This document shows positions 49,871 to 60,450 of a stretch of 64,000 nucleotides of DNA, in pieces (the stretch's first letter is position 1; each line of letters starts with the position of its first letter). Made by a program: the position numbers and the translations under genes. Under the pieces are notes generated by a model, which made no database searches, was not told the origin of the DNA, and worked only from the letters and a program-made list of their open reading frames with translations. The stretch is from Callipepla californica brunnescens (Eukaryota > Chordata > Aves > Galliformes > Odontophoridae). The stretch covers positions 54,680,733 through 54,744,732 of the forward strand of contig JALIRH010000002.1 of assembly GCA_023055505.1 (NCBI GenBank), written 5' to 3'.

Positions 49871-50028
49871 GACATTTATTTTTCTCTCTCTCTTTTCAGC
49901 AGGTGATACCTTCTTCTGAAGTAGTATTGCTTTCCTCAGGCCCAGGAGCGGCTCTGTCTCATTGTACCATAGCCATCCCTCCTCTTGAAGTAGCGCACTG
50001 TTTGGTAAAATGTTGCACTGAAGTGTGA
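49871..50028 (+). other. Exon-like stretch: very strong acceptor plus 43-codon frame
   Basis: The run TTTATTTTTCTCTCTCTCTTTTCAG (described by position: pyrimidines from 49,875 to 49,897, AG at 49,898-49,899) is the strongest 3' splice-site-like sequence I see in the window. After it the + frame reads QVIPSSEVVLLSSGPGAALS and continues open to TGA at 50,026-50,028, in DNA richer in G+C than its surroundings. No protein family is recognised and no AATAAA follows closely. It could be a terminal or noncoding exon, a decoy acceptor in an intron, or chance. Confidence 0.25.
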
Positions 50029-53000
50029 GCTTTTTATTCCTAAATCCTGCTCTGTTATCTCTGTCTATTTTCTATCAGCATGCCTAACTATGTCCTAGTT
50101 CTGCTTCCTAGCTGCATATTTGCCAGCTCATTGACAGGAAGAGAAAAAGCGAGCCTTATGGGGCAGGGCTGAGGATAGCCCTTTATTCAGTCTGGGTTAG
50201 GAGCTGGGTGTGCCTGACATTACACAATAGACACAGGAGATTTTTCAGTTTAACAGCTTTGCTTATGAAGGGACACAACAAATGGAGCTTGTGCAAATTA
50301 AGCTTAAGGTGAGCTGATAGAGCAGTTTTATTGCTCAGGAAATGACTGCACCCTGCCTGGCATCAGTCATTGCCTCCCGATCCCATCTTTGAAAGATTCC
50401 AACATTTTATATTTATTTACCAACACAAATTACATTGGCAGTCAGTCACTTCAAGCAATCTGCCTGCTCCGGTACAGCCAAGCATACAAGGTTTTAACAA
50501 AGAAAAATAAAAGTTTTGCTCTTCCTATTGACAGGGTGACACATCTAGCCCTACTCAGACTGTTGGTCAGCCAGCTGGCACTGAATTACATCACACTTTA
50601 AAAAAAATCTCATTTTTTTCATTAATATTTTCAGTGGGACTAATTATTAGAGACAACGATTATTGTGTGCTATCTTCAGCTAGACTGAATCTCTTTCTGT
50701 CTCAAACACATTTTTTGACATAGAACTGAAATATGATGACCTGATACAAAGATGTGTGTCTGTCGTGGTCAAGCTGTGCTCCCCTCATATTTGTTTTGAT
50801 TTTAAATAGAAGAAGCAGCAGAGAAAGGTCCTACTGTGGATTTGGGTAAAACTGAAGCAGCAAAAGCAAGTAGAAGGATGTTCTTTGTTCTACAGAGTCT
50901 CTCATTTCCATAAATGTTTCACTTGATGTATTTGGTAAACTCCCTTTAACACTCATTTTCTCTATCCATTCACAATTACTGCCTGGTCATTCCACTGAAA
51001 AGAAAAATAAAAAAGAATTGCCAAACTGCATAAGAAAAGAACTGCCATAACTGAGATGCGTTTAGGAAAACATGCAGATGCGTATTTACCAGGACATAAG
51101 ATTAGTTAAAAAAAAATAAAACAGAAAGATAAATATCAACAGGCAAGGTACAAGGGATTCAGATTAGGGCAAGGACTCCTTAAGCAACTTATTTAAAATG
51201 TCAGATTTCAATTTTCCTATCAGTAAAACATGGTAATAATGCATAACAAAATAGTGCTGTGAGGGTTAGTGACGAGGCCAGTTTCATGCCCTTACCCTCA
51301 CTGGGTACTGGCAGATCTTCCCTTTAAAAGGAGATTTGGCTCAACACACAGACGGTGACTCAAATCCATGACTCACTAAACTTCATGCAGATCAAAATGA
51401 CAGCCACTTCTTAGCATGAGATGTGAGTTTTGTTGTATGTTGTCAAGCAAGGCTCATCTCACAGTCACATCTCATTACTCCCATCGCCTCTTTTTCCAAG
51501 CACTTCATCCTCTCCAGCTAGCAGGTACCAGCTCAGTTCAAAAGGTTAAACTGCTGTTTCCAGAGGATCCAGAAGAACAAGTCTTGACAAGGAAGAGAGC
51601 TGAGACTCCCTGATAAATCATGCACAGCACATGGTTGTGGGACTTGTGAAGTACAGAATTAAATTGTATTCACATTGGCCTGCACTGACTCGTGGAAACA
51701 CAATATGGGAATCATTGTTCTAATCAAGTCACACATGTTAGGTCTTTTTGTAAAATAAAAACTAGGGTGGGTTGCACAGGCTGGGAATAAATACCAAAGA
51801 AAAGAGAGGGTCTGTGAAAATCAATCTCTCCTTTATATACTCCCAAATTGTACTCATAAAAATGAGGCCTCCAGCAGCTCTGTCAGTCATGATAAAGCTA
51901 TCACTCTGAGATTTATTACAGGTTCTCTCTTTGTGATTTCAATGGAAAACATCCTACAGGTGTGTTTGCATTACAACCAGAGATATATGAAGATTAATTA
52001 CACATCTGAGTCCTAAAATTCATTGACATATTTTCAAAGATTTAACCTCCATTCAAAGTCATGCCCTAAAAAATGTACTAGCTAAAAAAAAAGTCAGAAT
52101 ACAATACTCTCAAGAATCAAAGAGTAATCACCATTTAACTCTTGGACATGGAAACACAGCCTGAGTTTCCTCACTGGCACATTAAGGAAGCTCTCTGCTT
52201 TGCATTTGATCTCTTCTGAGAAAATCCCACTTCTATTTTTTCCACTTTGTCTTCTTCAAAAAAAGACGCGTGTGAGCCAAGAGACTCATTTTTTGAAACC
52301 TTTGGGGTTGTTCCCTGGGACAGCAGCTGTCCTATGCTCATCAGTTTACAGAGAGAGGCAGAATTGAGCTTTTAGACAAGGTAACTCAATTGCAGATGCC
52401 AAGCCACACTGCTTGGATTGTTTTCCTCTGCAAGGAAAATACGCATGCTGCTTAATTTCCCAGGATGGAAAATACTGCTCTTTTCAGTGCCCTGAACCCT
52501 CTTTTTCTGATCTCTCAAGTGTAGAGACTGGAGTTCACTGTACTGGGGAAAGGGAAGAAGAAGCACTTTCTCCTAAAGGACAATAAAAGCAAACACACCC
52601 CACCTGACACTGTCCCTGCACCAAGCTGCTTGGAAAGGGGAAATGTTTAGGGATCACTTTGCCATGGGGTTAGAGACATAAAATAGCAATCAGCTTTGCT
52701 GTAAAAAAGCTGCTCTGTGTTTTAAAGCCACCATCTTGACAAACATCATCTAAATAAGTTGCAGCAGTCCAAATGTATTGGTCCTGTCATGAGAGCAGAA
52801 GGTAGACCAAAAAAGGATTTTGATTTACTGCTTTTCAAGGTCTTAGATGAACAGCTATAGAGTGGTGCTTTTATTTATATTCTTGCAATTGATGCTAAAG
52901 TAGCACTTAGGCAATGAAGTATATAGGTTGCAATTGAAAAAGGAAAAACGTAATCCCTAAACATTGTATATCTTTGTCCAAGTAAAGAAATGAAAAATCC

Positions 53001-53511
53001 AACCAGCACAGCCCGAAGTGTCTAGATGTTGTTATTCAGCAGAAAGTCAAACTTTCTGAGAGCTGAGGAATGGAGGGGGTGGCATCACCCTGCTGAGAGA
53101 AAGAAGGGGTCCAGTGCAAAATAACACACACTTGTGCTTGCCTCATCACCTCCTTTCTTCTTCCTCAATTTTTTTGACAGGGTCTGAATCTTCTAACACA
53201 TGGAGTCCTCCCAGAATTTCACAATTAAACATCCCCAGCTCTATGCGCCAATTCAAAATTTCAGAACATTTGTTTCTGCAGGAAAGACACTCACAGAGTA
53301 AATCAAAAAGACAAGAATGAAGCTTTGCAAGACAAACCATTTATTCTAGAGAGTATCATAGCAGTAAAATGGGCCAAAAGAAATAAAATACAAGACAAAT
53401 TGTAAGGAAATCTTTCCAGACAGTTTAAGAGCTAAAAACATTTATTAATTTAAAAATTACAATATTAATTAATTAATTTTTTTTGTTATCCTCAAAATTG
53501 CAAGAAATTAT
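50029..53511. other. Noncoding DNA, conserved-looking in its first 600 bp
   Basis: No gene is recognised. 50,140-50,690 resembles conserved noncoding DNA: GCAAATTAAGCTTAAGG, GCAGTTTTATTGCTCAGG, ACTAATTATTAG, and an inverted pair of SOX-like sites ACAA (50,653) and TTGT (50,663). 51,860-51,990 has a similar look (GATTAATTACAC). No repeats except short A or T runs. Confidence 0.5.
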
Positions 53512-53560
53512 TAAAAAAAAAAAAAAAGAAGAAGAAGAAAGGAAAAAGAAAAAAAAATGA
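53512..53560 (+). repeat. A/GAA-rich purine tract
   Basis: About 16 A followed by GAAGAAGAAG and further A/G-only sequence up to about 53,557. Simple-sequence DNA just upstream of the next CR1. Confidence 0.85.
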
Positions 53561-53617
53561 GATGACAGAACATGTTTGCCAGGATTATCAGAAGACATTC
53601 AAGTCAGGACCACAATA

Positions 53618-53894
53618 GAGTCATAAAATCATAGAATGTCTTATGTTGGAAGGGACGTCAAGGCCCACCCAGCTCCTTCCCGTGCCATGGGCAGGGCTGC
53701 CCCCAGCAGCTCAGCTGCCCAGGGCCCCATCCAAGCTGGCCTTGAGCGCCTGCAGGGATGGGGCACCACAGCTTCTCTGGGCAGTTGCGCCAGCGCCTCA
53801 CTGACCTCTGAGTAAAAAACTTCCTCATTTCTTTCCTTGCTGGCTACCTCTCTTTTGGTGCAGCCAAGAGTACAGTTGGCCTTTCAGATGAGCT
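53618..53894 (-). mobile_element. CR1 LINE, antisense, with an internal deletion
   Basis: The + strand opens with the reversed octamer tail (AAAATCATAGAATGTC) and shows the standard antisense CR1 text (GGCAGGGCTGCCCCCAGC, GGGATGGGGCACCACAGC) to about 53,835. It then jumps directly to a block (GGCTACCTCTCTTTTGGTGC to AGTTGGCCTTTCAG) that lies about 350 bp further 5' in the 5.0-6.5 kb copy. The intervening ORF2 C-terminal part is missing, so this copy carries an internal deletion or is a composite. Non-functional. Confidence 0.92.
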
Positions 53895-55242
53895 TAAGTC
53901 ATTTTCTGGGTTATAGAACATTCTGAGCCTTTATCTCCTTTAAATTCTCTCACTTCTGTGCAACAACAGCTTGCTGCATTTTCAGGTCCAGTTATCTTGC
54001 TCTTACTACCACCTGACATTGATGTTACCTCCACAGTCCTCTCCTAGACATGAGTAGTCAGTCCTCCTCAGAATGGTAACATTCTTTAAGACACAAATAG
54101 TTGTTAAATTGAATGGTCAATAATTATTAATGTTCTGTATTTTTGATTTATTTTCCTCTCATGCATTTCTAATACAGGAAATATAGTTGTTATCTGGGTG
54201 CAACAGTAGTGGCAAAGTTTTCATACAGCACGCTGAAAATAATCCTTTAAGGAAGAAAGTTTAAGTTGTTTCTTTTAATAAAACTGGATAAACACATCAG
54301 GTATCAGAAAGTCCCATTGAATTTCAATTAATGACTGTAAAACCATTTTTTTGAAACTAACAAACAAACATGAAAATTACTGTTCAAAGCTTATTGTAAT
54401 GGAATTACTGTCATTATTAACAAAAACACAATACTTGGTACTGAGACAGACACACAACTAGTTTGCTACACAAGGTGAGAGTCACCTGGCAACTAATACA
54501 TGAAGCTAGCAAATAAAAGCCAGCAGGCTTAATTTTATCATACATTTGTGGGTTAAAATGGCACATGAATAAGTGTGAATTGTTGCATGTGGGTAGAGTG
54601 GGTTTTGATCCTTCATAATGACTTAGACATAAATGTGGATCTTATTTCAGTCAACCAACTCTGTGTCACTGAATTGGAAAATTTGATTCTAAAAACTGAA
54701 CACTGTCAGAGCCATTCCAAGATGGATTTAGGATCTAATATTGAGAAATGTATGTTTATAAAACAAGACATTGATTTAAAATCACAAGATTTTAAAAGCA
54801 ATATGAATTGTTTTATTTTCTTTGTTGTCGGAGACTCGAACTTGTGTTTCATATCAACTAGCTTATTCACTACCATGGGGAAACATATTTTTTTAACAAA
54901 ACAGATATTTTTCATTTCATTTTGTTGAAACACTTGGACCTTCAGGAAAAACAACAGTTATCACAAAATGAGAGATAATGTAATAAATGTACAAGTATGG
55001 AAAAATCTGAAACAATATTAAAATAATCTTTTATTAAGTTGCATTTCAGGCAGAAATTTTATGTCAGTTTAACACAGTAAAACATAACCTGGTTATATAG
55101 CAATTTTGCAGTTTCTATATTGGCAAGATAAGGTAGTATTCCTATACTTCTAAAATCCTTTTGTTCAGGGCAATTACATAATCCAAACTATATAATAATT
55201 CGTTGCTCTCTGCAGTAAGAACTATGACACAAAAGTTTGGAT
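53895..55242. other. Single-copy noncoding DNA, no gene recognised
   Basis: A+T-rich with no recognised gene or repeat. The 117-codon + frame at 54,575 has no family features. Confidence 0.65.
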
Positions 55243-55341
55243 CTTTTTCCCTTTCCTTTTCTTTCCTTTTTCCTTTTTCCTTCTTTTTCCTTTTTCCTTT
55301 TCCTTTTTCATTTTTTCTTTTTTTATTTTTCCTTTTTCCAA
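55243..55341 (+). repeat. About 100-bp pyrimidine tract, (TTTTCC)n-like
   Basis: Almost pure C/T on the + strand (GGAAAA-type purine on the minus), built from irregular TTTCC/TTTTTCC units with only two A interruptions. It is partly mirror-symmetric, so triplex (H-DNA) formation is possible. The minus frame across it is Lys/Glu/Arg-rich purely because of this composition. Confidence 0.93.
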
Positions 55342-57164
55342 TTTCAGAGGCTCGCTTAGTAGGCAGTTCACTGACAGACACTTAGGCTAATGGAATTGGC
55401 CTCCATGTCACAGAATATGTACCAGACCAGAAATAATTTAATTACTCCAAACCAGAAAACAATGTTATTTCACTAGTATTAACTGACTCAAACTCTAGCA
55501 GTTTTACATATATGCACACAAGTCCAACCCCTCATAACTTGCATACACAATCAGGGGGAAATCATACCTATGATGAATGACGTTGTAATAGAATGTAGCT
55601 CATGTATGCCTGTTTTCAGAGAAAAACTGTCATAACAATTGTAGCTCTTTCACGCTTTTGTCCTCAGACTATTTATGGACTTTGCATACACTTAACACAA
55701 CCTAAAACATTCGTTGCACAGCAGGACCAAAGCATCCTACTGCAGCTAAAAGACAGTTCCTGTGCATACATTCCAATTCCATAGAGTTTTTCAGTTTCAA
55801 GGATATGGATTCTTGCAACAAGTTGTTTTATCAAAACAAATTAAAAATAGAATTAAAAAATTGATTGACATGAAAATTTTAATATTGTTTATTTCTGTAT
55901 TCAATACATTTGGCACTAATATAGCGAGTCTAAAACTTTGACATACAGACCAACACTCTTCAAATGAGGTGTGCAGAAAAAAGTGTTATCTGAAGATTTT
56001 AATGATTTCATTTGTATCTTACACATTTCCATGTTAAGCACTGAAAATCATTTAACATAGATACCATTCTAGACAAGGTCTCCTTCTGGAGGAGGAGATT
56101 TTCTGACCACAGGTTTAGACAAGATCTCACTGAAAGTGATATCAATTAATATCAAGTGAGGAATTTGACTAACAATTTAAATGAATAGTATAAAATAAAA
56201 AAAAGAGAAAGAGCAAAATGGTACTCCTGGTCACGTGAATTCTTGCCACCATTCTTTTAAATAAATGTAGAGAACGCTATCATTGATGATGAGATAACTT
56301 TTAAGCAGCCCAAATTTTGCAGATTAAATCAGTATTACTCCTGGTATGTGATGAAGAAACTTGCTGATAGCAGCAGTATGAAAGGAAAAGTAGCAGGGAA
56401 GAGAAAAAATGTATAATTTGTACGGATTCAAAACATACATCAGGGTTTAATATCTGAAACTGCAGTGCAGATGCAAATGTAGCATTTAAAATTTAAACAA
56501 ATACTTCAGATGCTTCTAGATATGTTACTTTCTGAAGTTTTGTGCACATTTTCACATGCTCTCAAAAAATAAAAATAAAAAGATATTAAAAAATCAAAAC
56601 TCCACATAAACTGAACCCAGCTGCTTCATCAGTCATCTCTGTAACTGTAGAATATTTTCCTTGAGTGTTTCAAAGCCATAGAAACAAGAGAGCATCTCTT
56701 ACTGCCTTCACAAGGTAATGCATTTCATTGGTCAGCAATGTTATGTTTACATCTATACATCCCATTTCAGACACAGTCAGAGATGCTGGCAGTAACCACC
56801 CTCTATCTCCATCACAAGGAACCAATCTTCTGAACGAAAATGATTTTCACTTTCTGCCTTCTTTTGATTCTTCAAGCTGTTCAGCATGATTACTTATTGG
56901 AGTTTATTTTATTTTATTGTATTTTATTTTATTTATTGTATTGCGTTGTATCATTTTATTTTTAATATTTAATATAGTAAATGTGTGTATGTTTGTATAA
57001 ATCTACACTTACCAGAGACCATTGGTACTTAAAATCATTGTGATGGGAGTATTTAGAAGACTGATTAATTAAAATAAATCTTTATCAAACTGACATTCAT
57101 TACTGTCACTGTGCCTGTGGTTAGTTCTTATATATTGCCACAGCATATCTTTACATATACAAAA
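55342..57164. other. A+T-rich noncoding DNA with a (TTTTA)n stretch
   Basis: No gene is recognised. TTTTA-type units lie at 56,903-56,965. A CACGTG E-box within GGTCACGTGAAT lies at about 56,230-56,241. A GATATCAATTAATATC near-palindrome lies near 56,138. Confidence 0.6.
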
Positions 57165-57467
57165 TCGAGGCTAGACTCTTCTCAGCCATGAATGGTGATA
57201 GGAGAAGGAGCAGTGATGTAAAACTTGAACATGGTAAGCTCCATAAAAACATGCAGAACTTCTTCACAGTAAGGGTGATGGAGCTCTGCAACAGGTAGCC
57301 CAGAGAGGTTGTGCATTCTCATTCTATGGAGATATTCAAGACCCGTCTGAATGCCTACCTGTGTGACCTATTGTAGGGTACCTTCTTTAGCAGGGTGGTC
57401 AGACTTGATGATTTCTTTAGATCCGTTTCAACCCTACAATTCCATTATTCTATGATTCTGTGAAAAC
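57165..57467 (+). mobile_element. CR1 LINE 3' end, sense, third subfamily type
   Basis: Recognised by AGACTCTTCTCAGCCATGAA, AACTTCTTCACAGTAAGGGT, CCCAGAGAGGTTGTG, GGAGATATTCAAGACCCGTC and the tail TTCTATGATTCTGTG. The GAGATATTCAAGACCC segment differs from the other sense copies and marks a separate CR1 subfamily. 5'-truncated and inactive. Confidence 0.93.
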
Positions 57468-59399
57468 TGATCACCATATCCTGACCTGCCTGTGAATGTG
57501 CAATACCCAGGAGCTTATGGGATGATGGATGCAGTATCGGTAGCTAATGGTAGAGGAGGTCAAGGATCTCTGGCTTGAGAGCACTTTGATCAGAAAAGTT
57601 CTTCTGGATGTGTGATATTTTATGTAGCTTTCTTCTCTTCCAGAAACAGATTCCCCTGCCCTCAGCGTTGCTTGTCTTGTTTTTGGCTTTGCTAGCCATC
57701 CTTATGGGATAATTGCATACTCAGAAAGATACCCTGTCTATTTACTATCCCTTATTATTATACTGGTCTATGTTCTTGCAAGTTCTGCTATTTAGATTGC
57801 TGTTAAGATGTTCTCCCTTGCTTCCTACTTGCAACTACATGTTGTTCATATATCTAAGTGAAATCCTTATAGAACATGTTTGGTTATGCGAACATACAAA
57901 TTAAGATGTTGGATAAATTATTGTAGTATGCTTCTACTTGGGTTCAAGGCAAGCAAATATTAATTGCAATCCAACTATGACTATACTACTATGTGCATTC
58001 TAAATCTAACTATGACAATGATGCATAGGTGTCACAGGTATCTGTTTTGGGTACAAAGCTCACAGTTGCCAGTAGTTGTGGTGGTGACCTGTGATAAAAC
58101 TATTCTCTGTGGAAGAAATAAGCAATTCAAGAGCTGTTCTTTAGATAACTAGAAGAACAGAATAATTACTACATCTCAGAAGTATGCTTCAAAACATAAT
58201 GATTACACTTGTAACACCACTTCTTTTGTCAGTACAGTTTCACCATGGCAGTGGTCTGCACATTTACTGAAATAAAATCTGTTTCAAAACAGCAAAATAG
58301 AGATTATGTGAAGATGACATTATACAGGGATTCACTATTCATAAAATGAAGTTATTCTCCCATGTGCTGTAGAAGCTGTTAAATTAAAGAACACAGTAGT
58401 TAGTAGCTTTGATGTAGAAAAGAAGGCAAGAGAGAAGAGGGGGATAAGAGAGAAGTGGAAATAACAGAAGCAAGAATAGACTGATTTTGACTTAACTAAA
58501 ACACTTTTTTCTGCCTTAATGAAATGATTTTCTATGGAATGGAGCTAGCAGCAGAGGGTCTCTGCTTTGATATAGACCAACAAGTGAGAAATGACATGCA
58601 AGTATGTTTAAGAAGGCTGACATGACAGCTGGTTACCTAGTCTCTCTACTCCACAAATGTACTTCGCTGGGGAAGAAAAGACATCAGTCATATTCTTCAG
58701 CCAGAAGGCAGAGTGGGATCATTTCAGGAAAAGTTTTCACAGCTTCTGTGAAAAATATATATATATATGGAAGTCACACCAATAAAAAAATTGAATTCTG
58801 GGAAAAGCCTCAAAGAGACTTTCTGTGAAGAGAGTTCACTTCCATTCTTACTGGTGGGGCTTCCTGGGGAGAGCCTTGCAGGAACTTGGGAGAAGGGGCC
58901 ATTCAAGCCACCCATGGACAGAATGGGTCAGGCCACCCACAGTGTCCTTCAGCTAGGGCAATCAGCAGTGCACAGGAATCTCATTATCATTTCTCTCTTC
59001 CCTGGTAAACAAAGTTCCTATAATCACCAACACAGAAAGAAAGGTGGATCAGCAGCAGAAAACCAGGTAAGGTGAGGGAGTTTCTGGAGGGTTAGTGAAG
59101 GCACATGAGTAAACAAAGTGGAGCGCCTGTAGCTTTCCCATTTGATTCATATGCAGTAGCAAATTTCTGAGACCTCTGATCTCCAAAAACCCACCACCAA
59201 AAGGACTAGCGATGCATACCAACTCATGAAGGTCTGAGATTTCTGTTACAAGAAGCAAAACGATAAGTAAATTTGTTCATGGTACTGGCACCTGCCAAAG
59301 GATGAATGAACACTGCAGATGTCCTTGGGACACCTTAAAAGGCTGCCACTGACAGTAGTAGGAATTACGGACCTACCTCCAACATAAACTTGGCCTTCA
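57468..59399. other. Single-copy noncoding DNA, no gene recognised
   Basis: No gene is recognised. An AT dinucleotide run lies at 58,755-58,768. A donor-like CCAGGTAAGG follows at 59,064-59,073. Confidence 0.6.
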
Positions 59400-60450
59400 T
59401 GGAATGAGGGATGTGTAATGCATAGTCTGTGACCGCTCTACCGGTGATCTCAGTCTTGACCCAGTGGGTCTAGTCTGAAATTAGTGGGCTTCTAATTGCT
59501 TTTTAATTTAAAGCAATTACAAAAGGGGGCACTACCAAACGTCATTTGTACTTGTGGGATCACATAGAGAGTTTGACCAGGAAATGCACATTGGGGTAAT
59601 ATTTTTGTTAGAAATCTTACTCCGCCCACGGCCTGAAATTTTGAATTCATATGGTAAGATGTGTAGGCATTTTTATCCACAGACTTTTAGTTTGCTTGGA
59701 TTATTGAAGTGAAAAACAGGTTCAACTATTTAGGTTGGCTGAAACTTATGATTCATGCTTTTAGCTATGTGACATTGTTCTTTATTGTTTTAGCTGCTAA
59801 AAAAGAGACAATTGTTAAAGGTTAACAAAGCCAAAGAGGCATCTAGAAAGTAAGTACATTCCTGATACCCCTTTATCTTGCCATAAAATTTACAACGGTG
59901 TGGAACATGACCTCAAGAAGTCATGTTAACTGACACAACAATGACCATGGGCCTGTGGTCATTGTAGACAGAGATAAGTTGTGTCCAACAACCACTTTTC
60001 AGTTTGTGAGTCATTTCTCAATAGAGCGAGGTTTTTTCCATGATTGAAACAGCACTTTGTCCCTGCCTAGATACACTGTACCGTCACGGTCATCCTTGCA
60101 TTAGTTAACTTGACTTCTCAAGGACATGTTTTAACTTGTCATACTCTTCCAGTGAAGTCAAGCCCACTGAGAGGGACATCAAGAGGGTATTAGCAAAGCA
60201 GTAGCCAGCTCCATCAAAAAGGACAGCAGTTCCTAATAGAGAAGTGACATCTCTGTATTGCCACTTAAAGCCCACAGTGATATCTGAAGTGACGTCTTCG
60301 TGTTGCAGCATGAAGCCCGCAGAGCTATGTGGAGTGACATCTCTGCAGAACTGACTGAAGTCCATCCTAATTGCAGCTCAGTCTTGGGAAAAGAATTTTA
60401 CAAAAACATTGCTGGAAACCCTCTGAGGAGGGCAGGCACCAGCTAGCAGC
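59400..60450. repeat. Hairpin-rich element of unknown class
   Basis: This kilobase holds an unusual number of perfect inverted repeats. TAATTGCTTT/AAAGCAATTA at 59,493-59,519 (10-bp stem). TTGTTAA/TTAACAA at 59,812-59,828 (3-base loop). AACATGAC/GTCATGTT at 59,904-59,927. GACACAAC/GTTGTGTC at 59,932-59,985, enclosing AATGACCA/TGGTCATT at 59,940-59,963. CTTGACTTC/GAAGTCAAG at 60,109-60,162. A CTCF-like core AGGGGGCACTA lies at 59,524-59,534 and three 45-bp tandem units at 60,243-60,377. I cannot assign it to CR1, an LTR or a DNA transposon; its true ends are unknown. Confidence 0.45.
60243..60377. repeat. Three diverged 45-bp tandem units
   Basis: Units start at 60,243, 60,288 and 60,333, each with AGTGAC(A/G)TCT. 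Units one and two match at about 32 of 45 positions by hand count; the third decays after its first half. Because 45 is divisible by three, a minus-strand frame (60,365-60,105) stays open through them and shows a repeated RDVT/EDVT motif. I see no sign that it is translated. Confidence 0.8.

Noticed and set aside
55142..55381. Lys/Glu/Arg-rich minus-strand frame
   Set aside because: A direct product of the (GGAAAA)n purine tract, not a protein.
60105..60365. 86-codon minus frame as a real gene
   Set aside because: Its open state follows from a 45-bp tandem array, and no homology is recognised. Kept only as a finding about the repeat.
59400..60450. Endogenous retroviral LTR
   Set aside because: I found no convincing TG...CA ends, polyadenylation signal in place, primer-binding site or flanking duplication, so I left the class open.
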